A stretch of 9,486 nucleotides of DNA from Paracoccaceae bacterium (GTDB lineage: Bacteria > Pseudomonadota > Alphaproteobacteria > Rhodobacterales > Rhodobacteraceae), in contig JALXER010000002.1 in assembly GCA_027069385.1 (NCBI GenBank), forward strand, positions 1 through 9,486. Direction: 5' to 3'. A model generated the notes under the pieces. That model saw only the letters and a list, made by a program, of their open reading frames with translations, had not been told where the DNA came from and made no database searches. Position 1 is the first letter of the stretch. Every line of letters begins with the position of its first letter. Below, one piece after another: positions 1 to 5,733 of the stretch. The translations under genes were made by a program, and so were the position numbers.

Positions 1-1098
1 GTAGAGGATATCCGTCAGGGTGTCGTGCATATCGTTGGCCCCGAACAGGGTTGGACCTTGCCCGGCATGACCGTGGTTTGCGGCGACAGCCACACCGCGA
101 CGCACGGGGCGTTCGGCGCGCTGGCGCACGGGATCGGCACGTCCGAGGTCGAACATGTGCTGGCCACGCAGACGCTGATTCAGGGCAAAAGCAAAAACAT
201 GAAGGTTGAAATCACCGGTACGCTGCAACCCGGCGTCACGGCCAAGGATATCACCATGCATGTGATCGGCAAGACCGGCACCGCAGGGGGCACCGGCCAT
301 GTGATCGAGTATTGCGGCGAGGCCATTCGTGCCCTTTCCATGGAGGGCCGCATGACCGTCTGCAACATGGCAATCGAGGGCGGCGCGCGCGCCGGCCTGA
401 TTGCCCCCGACGAAACCACCTTTGAATACGTCAAGGGCCGCCCGCACGCCCCCAAAGGCGCTGAGTGGGAGGCAGCGCTGGCCTATTGGAAAACCCTGAA
501 AACCGACGATGACGCGGTGTTCGACACGGTGCTGACCATCGCCGCCGAGGATATCGAGCCTTCGGCGACATGGGGCACCTCGCCCGAGGATGTGCTGCCC
601 ATTACCGGCACCGTCCCCGCGCCCGGGGATTTCGAGGGCGGCAAGGTCGATGCGGTGCGCCGCTCGCTGGACTATATGGGCCTGACGCCGGGCATGAAGA
701 TGACCGACATCGCGGTCAACACCGTGTTTATCGGGTCTTGCACCAATGGCCGCATCGAGGATCTGCGCGCCGTGGCCGAGGTTGCGAAAGGTAAGAAAGT
801 CAAGGACGGGGTGCGCGCCATGGTGGTGCCCGGCTCGGGGCTTGTGCGCGCGCAGGCCGAGGAAGAAGGCATTGCCGATATCCTGATCGAGGCCGGTTTT
901 GAATGGCGCCTTGCGGGCTGTTCCATGTGTCTGGCAATGAACCCCGACAAGCTGGAACCCGGCGACCGTTGCGCCGCCACCTCCAACCGCAATTTCGAGG
1001 GCCGTCAGGGCCGCGGAGGCCGCACCCACCTGGTCAGCCCCGCCATGGCTGCCGCTGCCGCGATAACCGGCCATCTGACCGATGTAAGGGAGATTTAG
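1..1098 (+). CDS. leuC: 3-isopropylmalate dehydratase large subunit (5'-truncated by window edge)
   Basis: The large, iron-sulfur subunit of isopropylmalate isomerase converts 2- to 3-isopropylmalate in the cytoplasm, as a heterodimer with LeuD. The frame is open from base 1; the GTG at 25 lies inside the protein and is not the start. About 365 codons are visible, matching roughly the last three quarters of a family protein of about 470 residues. Aconitase-family blocks appear in order: CGDSHTATHGAFG, GTAGGTGHVIEYCGEAI, MAIEGGARAGLIAPD, then the cluster-ligand segments GSCTNGR and GCSMCLAMNPD, and the C-terminal SNRNFEGRQGRGGRTHLVSP. All three expected cluster cysteines (one in SCTNGR, two in CSMC) are present. 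Third codon positions are strongly G/C. The stop (1096-1098) is followed after 5 bp by the DUF3800 gene, so the two are probably co-transcribed. No frameshift is seen in the visible part. Confidence 0.97.
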   Translation, partial: VEDIRQGVVHIVGPEQGWTLPGMTVVCGDSHTATHGAFGALAHGIGTSEVEHVLATQTLIQGKSKNMKVEITGTLQPGVTAKDITMHVIGKTGTAGGTGHVIEYCGEAIRALSMEGRMTVCNMAIEGGARAGLIAPDETTFEYVKGRPHAPKGAEWEAALAYWKTLKTDDDAVFDTVLTIAAEDIEPSATWGTSPEDVLPITGTVPAPGDFEGGKVDAVRRSLDYMGLTPGMKMTDIAVNTVFIGSCTNGRIEDLRAVAEVAKGKKVKDGVRAMVVPGSGLVRAQAEEEGIADILIEAGFEWRLAGCSMCLAMNPDKLEPGDRCAATSNRNFEGRQGRGGRTHLVSPAMAAAAAITGHLTDVREI

Positions 1099-1103
1099 GT
1101 TGC

Positions 1104-1844
1104 ATGCCCGGGTTTAGCGATTTCATCGTCTACCTTGATGAAAGTGGCTCACCAACAACGTCCAGCATCGAGAAGGAGTTTCCAATCTTCGTGCTGGCCT
1201 GCGTGCTGGTGGACAAGTCAGTTTATGCCGACCAAATCGTTCCGGCACTGCAAAGATTCAAATTCAAGTATTTTGGACATGATCAAACAATCCTACATGA
1301 ACGCGAAATCCGCCGTCAGAGTGGCAACTTCAGCTTTTTGCAGACGAGTGAAGAGTTAAGAAACGATTTCCTGACCGAAATGTCAAAAATTGTGGATTGT
1401 TGTGCGTTCGAAATTGCGACTGCAGTTGTCGATAAACAAAAATTGGTTGATAGATACCCTGATCCGTTTAGCCCTTATGAAATAAGCTTGCTAATGTCGA
1501 TGGAACATCTTGCACTTTCTCTTCGAGAAAAAGGCCAATTGGGGAAAACCGTGCATGTCATCGCTGAATCACGCGGAAAGAAGGAAGATGCCGAGCTTGA
1601 ACTGGTATTCAGGCGTATCGCAAGTGGGGATTCGCGTATCAGATCAAATCAAAACTACATAATCAAACAGTTAGATTGGCGTATTTTGTTTTCAGACAAA
1701 AAATCCAACTCGGCTGGATTACAACTTGCTGATCTTATCGCACGACCCATTGGAAAAAGCATTCTTAACCCGATGCAGCCAAACCGAACTTATGAAATCA
1801 TCAAAAAGAAAGTAAGCTGGTGGATAAAAACATTTCCAAAATAG
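1104..1844 (+). CDS. DUF3800 domain protein inserted between leuC and leuD
   Basis: 246 residues, molecular function unknown. I assign it to the DUF3800 family from three segments: N-terminal IVYLDESGSP (residues 8-17), HEREIR (65-70), and SAGLQLADLIA (203-213) near the C-terminus; VIAESRGKKED (152-162) lies between. The acidic residues D12, E13, E155 and D210 could form a metal site. An RNase H-like nuclease fold has been suggested for this family, but that is recollection plus inference. The start chosen is ATG 1104, with AAGGGAG at 1086-1092 overlapping the leuC end as its ribosome site; the frame is open further upstream only inside leuC. Codon use is AT-rich compared with leuC (many AAA, AAT, TTT, ATA codons), suggesting transfer. 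No signal peptide or membrane helix. Length fits an intact family member. Relatives are often seen in mobile and defence-rich regions, so a defence or nuclease role is possible but unproven. Confidence 0.85.
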   Translation: MPGFSDFIVYLDESGSPTTSSIEKEFPIFVLACVLVDKSVYADQIVPALQRFKFKYFGHDQTILHEREIRRQSGNFSFLQTSEELRNDFLTEMSKIVDCCAFEIATAVVDKQKLVDRYPDPFSPYEISLLMSMEHLALSLREKGQLGKTVHVIAESRGKKEDAELELVFRRIASGDSRIRSNQNYIIKQLDWRILFSDKKSNSAGLQLADLIARPIGKSILNPMQPNRTYEIIKKKVSWWIKTFPK

Positions 1845-1902
1845 CAAAAGGGCCATCGAGAAATCCCAACAGCCCATCGCCGACCGAAAAACTCCAGTCC
1901 AT

Positions 1903-1933
1903 TTGGGTTATATATGATCATGAAAATACTAAT
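1903..1933 (+). promoter_or_regulatory. possible weak promoter for leuD in the DUF3800-leuD gap
   Basis: The 114 bp between the DUF3800 stop and leuD are AT-rich and hold no gene. TTGGGT (1903-1908) and TACTAA (1927-1932) are spaced 18 bp and could be -35 and -10 elements. The palindrome ATGATCAT (1914-1921) lies between them. The fit to a sigma-70 consensus is poor. It is listed because leuD would otherwise depend on read-through across the foreign gene. Confidence 0.2.
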
Positions 1934-1958
1934 GTCAACGTAACAGACAGGAAATAAA

Positions 1959-2564
1959 ATGGAAAAATTCACCAAAATAACCGGCGTTGCCGCGCCGATG
2001 CCGCTGATCAATATCGATACCGATATGATCATCCCGAAACTGTTTTTGAAAACCGTCTCCCGTTCGGGGTTGGGCAAAAACCTGTTTGACGAAATGCGTT
2101 ATGACGCCGCAGGCAATGAAAAGCCCGACTTCGTTTTGAACAAACCCGCTTATCGCAATTCACAAATTATTGTCGCCGGCGATAACTTTGGCTGCGGTTC
2201 TTCACGCGAACACGCACCTTGGGCCTTGCTTGATTTTGGCATTCGTGTTGTAATATCCACCAGTTTTGCGGATATTTTTTACAGCAACTGTTTCAAAAAC
2301 GGCATATTGCCCATTGTATTGCCCGCAGAAGATGTTGAAAAGCTGATGGATGATGCGGAAAGAGGAGCAAATGCGGTTTTGAGCATCGACCTTGAAAACC
2401 AGGTAATCACCGGCCCCGACGGGGGCGAAATTTCCTTTGAGGTGGATGCATTCAAAAAACATTGTCTGATGAACGGCCTCGATGATATCGGGCTGACACT
2501 GCAAAAGACCGGGGAGATAGATGCGTTCGAAGCCAAGATGAACACCTCTACCCCCTGGATATAA
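1959..2564 (+). CDS. leuD: 3-isopropylmalate dehydratase small subunit
   Basis: The small (swivel-domain) subunit completes the isopropylmalate isomerase active site with LeuC. It has 201 residues, the usual length. Signature segments are INIDTDMIIPK (17-27), the highly conserved GDNFGCGSSREHAPWAL (74-90), and FADIFYSNCFKNGILPI (103-119). ATG 1959 is preceded by AGGAA (1949-1953) at 5 bp; the leading MEKFTKITGVAAPMP is a typical LeuD start. The gene looks intact. Two oddities: it is separated from leuC by DUF3800, and its codon use is clearly more AT-rich than that of leuC or leuB, with runs such as GTT GTA ATA and GAT ATT TTT in the middle. It therefore resembles its DUF3800 neighbour more than its functional partners. 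A short GC hairpin follows the stop. Confidence 0.97.
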   Translation: MEKFTKITGVAAPMPLINIDTDMIIPKLFLKTVSRSGLGKNLFDEMRYDAAGNEKPDFVLNKPAYRNSQIIVAGDNFGCGSSREHAPWALLDFGIRVVISTSFADIFYSNCFKNGILPIVLPAEDVEKLMDDAERGANAVLSIDLENQVITGPDGGEISFEVDAFKKHCLMNGLDDIGLTLQKTGEIDAFEAKMNTSTPWI

Positions 2565-2569
2565 TAACC

Positions 2570-2590
2570 GCCCCCTTGCGGGGCTATTTT
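2570..2590 (+). terminator. short GC hairpin with T-rich tail after leuD
   Basis: GCCCC (2570-2574) pairs with GGGGC (2580-2584) around a 5-nt loop, followed by TATTTT. It lies 5 bp after the leuD stop. The form is that of an intrinsic terminator, but the stem is only 5 bp, so termination may be partial. The next gene starts 18 bp further on and could still be reached by read-through. Confidence 0.45.
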
Positions 2591-2607
2591 GAAGGTTCGA
2601 AACGCGA

Positions 2608-3399
2608 ATGGTTCGAATTCTGGGTGCATTGCTAAGGGCTGTCGTGGTGGTAATTATCATCACGACACCGTCGTTTTTGCTGCCCAACATAACCAGCGTC
2701 ACCCGCGAGATGTCCCTGATTGTCGGGGCAATTGTCGCGGCGTTTACCTTTTTCGAATATGGCGGCACCAATCCGGGCTTTGTCGATTTTCGTTTTGCGC
2801 CGCCGTTCAACCGGTTTCGCATCGCCATTCTGGCGGCGCAGGTGGTGGCAATCAGCCTGACATGCCGCGTGGCCGTAACCGGCAGCACCGGTCTTGACAG
2901 CGTAATCGGGCAGGCCGTCAGCTGGTCCAGCTTTCCTTATAGTCCGGTGGCCTTTGCCTTGTCCAAAATTGACCCGCAATCCACGGTGGGGATGCAGGAA
3001 TTGCTCAGAAACGTGTTTTCGGTCAGTTTTGTGGTGGCGACCGCTCTGGCGGTCGGGTTCAGCTTTCTGCTGTGGATATTCCGTTGGCCGGCCGGTCGGG
3101 CGACCTTTAATATATGGGCCAACCTGCCGACCTTTGCGCCCGCCGATATCGACAAGACCGAGCAGCGCCTGAAGCGGGACGGCTTTATCAACGTGGTGCT
3201 TGCGGTTTCATTGTTGTACCTGATCCCGTTCACTTTCCCCTATTTTACCCAGGCCATCGGGGTTGGCCTGTTGAACGACCAGCACACGCTGGTGTGGTTC
3301 TCGGCGCTATGGGCATTTTTGCCGGCATTGCTTTTCGTGCGCGGCACAAGCATTTACAAAATCGGCACCATTCTGGGCAGGGCGGTCAAAAGCCGATGA
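2608..3399 (+). CDS. inner-membrane protein of unknown function, six predicted helices
   Basis: 263 residues; I do not recognise a named family. Hydrophobic segments suggest six membrane helices at about residues 8-25, 36-50, 70-90, 136-158, 193-213 and 227-245, with a charged loop at 179-192 (ADIDKTEQRLKRDG). A basic RGTSIYKIG and AVKSR tail follow the last helix. No catalytic motif is evident. ATG 2608 has only a weak ribosome site (GAAGG at 2591-2595, 12 bp away). Its stop overlaps the start of the next gene as ATGA (3396-3399), a sign of translational coupling and a common transcript. By position it may be read from leuD. Similar membrane proteins beside an EEP-fold gene in the leu region are familiar to me from Rhodobacterales (recollection, not searched). 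A role in anchoring or transporting the substrate of the secreted partner is only a guess. Confidence 0.8.
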   Translation: MVRILGALLRAVVVVIIITTPSFLLPNITSVTREMSLIVGAIVAAFTFFEYGGTNPGFVDFRFAPPFNRFRIAILAAQVVAISLTCRVAVTGSTGLDSVIGQAVSWSSFPYSPVAFALSKIDPQSTVGMQELLRNVFSVSFVVATALAVGFSFLLWIFRWPAGRATFNIWANLPTFAPADIDKTEQRLKRDGFINVVLAVSLLYLIPFTFPYFTQAIGVGLLNDQHTLVWFSALWAFLPALLFVRGTSIYKIGTILGRAVKSR

Positions 3400-4439
3400 G
3401 GCAGGCGGCCTTGCTGCTGTTTCTGATGCTGATGGCCGGTGGCGGTTTGGCGCAACCGGTGTTGCGCATTGCGACGTTTAACGTCGGGCTGGGTCGTGAT
3501 GGGCCGGGATTACTGATCAAGGACATTGCCGATCAGGATGCCGATATCGCGGCGCTGGTTGCTATAATTGTCGAAATGTCACCCGATATCGTGCTGCTCA
3601 CCGGATTTGATGTCGATTACCGACAGATAGCGATCGGGGCTTTTCAACAGGCGCTGGCGCGGGCCGGTCTGGACCTGCCCTATCGCTTTGCACCGATTGG
3701 CAATGCCGGGGTTGCCTCGGGGCTGGACCTCAACGGAAACGGGCGCATGGAGGACTGGGCCGACAATCGCGGGTTTGGCCGGTTCGAGGGAAACAAAAGC
3801 ATCGCGCTGCTGTCAAGGCTGGTAATCGATCAGGAAAACATACGCCGCTTCAACCGGTTCCTGTGGCGCGATCTGCCCGGAGCCATCCGCCCCGGCGGGG
3901 CGGGATTTCTGAGCGATGAAGCATGGAACGGGATGCCGCTGTCATCCCGCGGGCACTACGATGTGCCGGTTGTGGTGCCGGGCGGGGGCGAATTGCACCT
4001 GCTGCTTTCCTACCCCACGCCGCCGGTGTTTGACGGGCCCGAAGACCTGAACGGGTTACGCAACGATGCCGAGATCCGCTTCTGGGTGGAGTACCTGAAC
4101 GGCGCGCGACTGGGCGATGATGCGGGAAATGACGCGGTGTTCGGGGAAAGCAGCTTTGTGTTGCTGGGCGACCTGAACGCGGACCCGAAGGGCGGAGAGG
4201 GGATCGGTCGCGCGCTGGCAGCCCTTCTTGCCCACCCGCTGTTACAAGACCCGCTGCCGGATCAGGCAACGGTGGTTTGGCCCGATACCGGACCGCTACG
4301 GGTCGATTATGTGTTGCCATCTGTGTCTTTGACGGTGGTTGGCGCAGGTGTATACAATTCGGCTGCCGATGCGGAACTGCTAACCCAAGCCGCCACAGCA
4401 CACCGCCTGGTCTGGGTAGATATCAACGTTGAAAACTAA
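3396..4439 (+). CDS. secreted endonuclease/exonuclease/phosphatase-fold protein with altered active site
   Basis: 347 residues. The start is ATG 3396, overlapping the upstream stop; residues 1-19 (RQAALLLFLMLMAGGGLA) form a good signal peptide, so it is probably periplasmic. EEP (DNase I-like) landmarks: LRIATFNV (23-30), SPDIVLLTGFDVD (62-74), LLLSYPTPPVFDGPED (202-217), FVLLGDLNADP (254-264), LRVDYVLP (301-308), AHRLVWVDI (335-343). N29, D259, N261, D304 and H336 are in place. The metal-ligand Glu expected after DIVLL is absent (T69-G70), the His expected in HxxP is Tyr206, and the Asp of the SDH motif is Ala335. D111-x-N-x-N-G (111-116) resembles a calcium-binding loop. It may bind nucleic acid or a phosphoester without cutting it, or use a variant mechanism. 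Substrate unknown; fold assignment firm. Confidence 0.87.
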   Translation: MRQAALLLFLMLMAGGGLAQPVLRIATFNVGLGRDGPGLLIKDIADQDADIAALVAIIVEMSPDIVLLTGFDVDYRQIAIGAFQQALARAGLDLPYRFAPIGNAGVASGLDLNGNGRMEDWADNRGFGRFEGNKSIALLSRLVIDQENIRRFNRFLWRDLPGAIRPGGAGFLSDEAWNGMPLSSRGHYDVPVVVPGGGELHLLLSYPTPPVFDGPEDLNGLRNDAEIRFWVEYLNGARLGDDAGNDAVFGESSFVLLGDLNADPKGGEGIGRALAALLAHPLLQDPLPDQATVVWPDTGPLRVDYVLPSVSLTVVGAGVYNSAADAELLTQAATAHRLVWVDINVEN

Positions 4440-4467
4440 TCCGCCCCCCATGCCCCTAACCAGCGGT

Positions 4468-4493
4468 GCGTTTTGAAACAAGTTTCAAAACGC
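4468..4493. terminator. perfect 12-bp inverted repeat after the EEP gene
   Basis: GCGTTTTGAAAC (4468-4479) is perfectly inverted at 4482-4493 with a 2-nt AA spacer. It lies 28 bp after the EEP stop. As RNA it makes a strong hairpin that could end the transcript, although no T-run follows. The symmetry would allow action on both strands. Confidence 0.5.
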
Positions 4494-4592
4494 GTTGCGA
4501 CACCATGGCCTCACTTCGTTCGGCGGGCAGGGGGGCACAGCCCCCCTCGCGCATAAATGCGCGTACCCCCCGAGGGTTCCAGGCGGCACCCC

Positions 4593-4611
4593 TTTTGCCA
4601 GAATGGCAAAA
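4593..4611. terminator. symmetric TTTTGCCA hairpin, possible bidirectional terminator
   Basis: TTTTGCCA (4593-4600), a GAA loop, and the exact complement (4604-4611). The stem starts with T4 and ends with A4, so each strand reads as hairpin plus T-tract. This suits a site between two convergent genes, although it also belongs to the larger array. Confidence 0.4.
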
Positions 4612-4703
4612 ACCCCTATACGGCGCACCGACCGCCTATCCAGGTGCTGCCCGTCGTGTGGCTCCAAAACCGAACGCAGTGAGGCCCCCCCCGCCGGCAG
4701 CCT

Positions 4704-4725
4704 GGTTTTCAGCTTGCTGAAAACC
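4704..4725. terminator. perfect 10-bp hairpin downstream of the SDR gene
   Basis: GGTTTTCAGC (4704-4713) is perfectly inverted at 4716-4725 with a TT spacer. On the minus strand it lies 22 bp beyond the SDR stop, where a terminator would be expected. There is no T-run after it, so the terminator call is tentative. Confidence 0.4.
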
Positions 4726-4747
4726 GCGCCTTGAGCGAAGGGGGGCT

Positions 4748-5644
4748 TTAGCCTCCCTGAGCGATAGGCGAGGCCGGGGGGTGTTCTGTTTTGTTTACCG
4801 CAAGGCGCAGCGCCGTTACAAGTTCGGTACCGCGATAGTCCGGCAGTACCTCGGCCAGTCGTGACCCGTCCAGACGGTGCGGCGTGTTCCATAGATAGCG
4901 CATCTCCAGCAGGGCCTTGAACAGTTTGGAAACCGGCGCGGCCAGCTTGAAAAACCACCACGGGAAGGGTTTAAACGTTACCTTCCGCCCGCTGGCAGTT
5001 TGCAATGCCTCGCGTAGTTCCTGCCCCGTCAGGGTATAGCCTGCAAAGGGGATATCCTCGAAACCGGCCAGTTGCTTGCGTCGTTCGGCCAGCATCGCGG
5101 CCGCGCGGGCCATGTCGGGCAGGAACGCCCAGGTGCGCTCGATATCCGTTCTTCCCGGATAGCTGAGCCTCCCCTTGTGCAGCTTGGCCACCATCAGGTC
5201 GAAATAATTCCCGCTCGGTTTGGTGTCGATAAAATCACCGGCCCGCAGGATGATGGTTTGCACGCCTTGCGCTGCCGCCTGACGGAATATGTGTTCCATC
5301 TCGATGCGCGCTTTGCCTTTTCCGGTTGTGGCACGCATTGGCGTATCCGGCCCCCATGTACCGCCTTCACTACCAAATCCATAGACATTGCCCGCCTGAA
5401 GGATCGTGGCCCCCGAGGCCTTCGCCGCGCTGACGATCTCGCGGGCCATGGGCGGTAACAGCGCTTGCCAATCGGTTTGATAGGGGGGGTTCAGCCCGTT
5501 AACGATCACATCTGCCCCCATGGCTGCCTTGGCCATATCAGTGCCGCGCCGGTACTTGCGTACCTGCCAACCGGCGGTCTCGAATGCGGTCACGCAGTTG
5601 CGGCCAAACCGGCCGGTTGCACCAAGAATTAATACGGTATTCAT
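4748..5644 (-). CDS. NAD(P)-binding atypical SDR / epimerase-like oxidoreductase
   Basis: 298 residues. The N-terminus MNTVLILGATGRFGRN carries the Rossmann GxxGxxG motif (8-14), followed by ADVIVNGLNP (44-53) and QAGNVYGFG (83-91), where extended SDRs hold the active-site region; then RAGDFID (134-140) and a C-terminal substrate domain with WAFLPDMARA (172-181). A standard YxxxK pair is not obvious (GKGKARIEMEH lies there), so it is an atypical SDR, possibly a reductase, an isomerase or only a nucleotide sensor. The start is ATG at 5644, with AGAGGAG (5650-5656) 5 bp upstream; an in-frame ATG at 5671 would run through this site and is less likely. It is divergent from a LysR gene 89 bp away, a classic regulator-target arrangement. 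Its last residues (HPPASPIAQGG) and stop lie in the hairpin array. Substrate unknown. Confidence 0.85.
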   Translation of the reverse strand: MNTVLILGATGRFGRNCVTAFETAGWQVRKYRRGTDMAKAAMGADVIVNGLNPPYQTDWQALLPPMAREIVSAAKASGATILQAGNVYGFGSEGGTWGPDTPMRATTGKGKARIEMEHIFRQAAAQGVQTIILRAGDFIDTKPSGNYFDLMVAKLHKGRLSYPGRTDIERTWAFLPDMARAAAMLAERRKQLAGFEDIPFAGYTLTGQELREALQTASGRKVTFKPFPWWFFKLAAPVSKLFKALLEMRYLWNTPHRLDGSRLAEVLPDYRGTELVTALRLAVNKTEHPPASPIAQGG

Positions 5645-5656
5645 ATCTTGCTCCTC

Positions 5657-5672
5657 TTTGGTTTGAACCAAA
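5657..5672. promoter_or_regulatory. palindrome next to the SDR ribosome site, possible operator
   Basis: TTTGGTT-TG-AACCAAA is a perfect 7-bp inverted repeat lying directly upstream of the SDR ribosome site on the minus strand. A second palindrome, CATAGCTATG, abuts it at 5673-5682. Either could bind a dimeric repressor. Which protein binds cannot be read from the sequence. Confidence 0.4.
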
Positions 5673-5691
5673 CATAGCTATGCATCGGAAA

Positions 5692-5706
5692 ATAGGTATT
5701 GCCTAT
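5692..5706. promoter_or_regulatory. candidate LysR binding box (T-N11-A)
   Basis: ATAGG-TATTG-CCTAT is an interrupted palindrome fitting the LysR-type T-N11-A rule (T5693, A5705). It sits in the 89-bp gap between the divergent SDR and LysR genes, 28 bp before the LysR ATG. It is well placed for autoregulation and for control of the SDR gene. Confidence 0.5.
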
Positions 5707-5733
5707 GATCGCATAATGTATATTCAATAATGA

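Larger units (their letters stand above)
4507..4774. repeat. nested hairpin array (structured palindromic element)
   Basis: This fills the 308-bp gene-free stretch between the convergent EEP and SDR genes. A 17-bp inverted repeat with one mismatch (4507-4523 against 4670-4686; arm CCGAACGMAGTGAGGCC read outward) encloses perfect short-loop hairpins: 4529-4547 (8-bp stem, ACA loop), 4548-4563 (CGCGCA stem) and 4593-4611. Two further stems, 4524-4530/4647-4653 and 4581-4586/4632-4637, fit inside. To the right, 4684-4690 pairs with 4740-4746 around the 10-bp hairpin at 4704-4725, and GCCTC/GAGGC (4751-4755/4770-4774) follows. The variant words GAGCGAAGG and GAGCGATAGG recur. Reading frames here are low-complexity and are not taken as genes. 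It could be a dispersed intergenic repeat or a structured RNA; which one is not decidable from a single copy. Confidence 0.65.

Noticed and set aside
903..1103. N-terminal extension of the DUF3800 frame back into leuC
   Set aside because: It overlaps the conserved leuC C-terminus and is only the +2 frame of that gene; ATG 1104 with a ribosome site fits the family start.
3114..3395. N-terminal extension of the EEP frame into the membrane protein gene
   Set aside because: The signal peptide begins at ATG 3396, and the upstream part is a shadow of the membrane protein gene.
4507..4774. CRISPR array or insertion sequence
   Set aside because: There are no regularly spaced identical repeats with spacers, and no transposase frame or terminal repeats with target duplication.
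4466..4961. Overlapping reading frames of 79-158 residues in the hairpin array on both strands
   Set aside because: Low-complexity Pro/Arg/Gly-rich translations without a ribosome site, arising from a GC-rich palindromic sequence.
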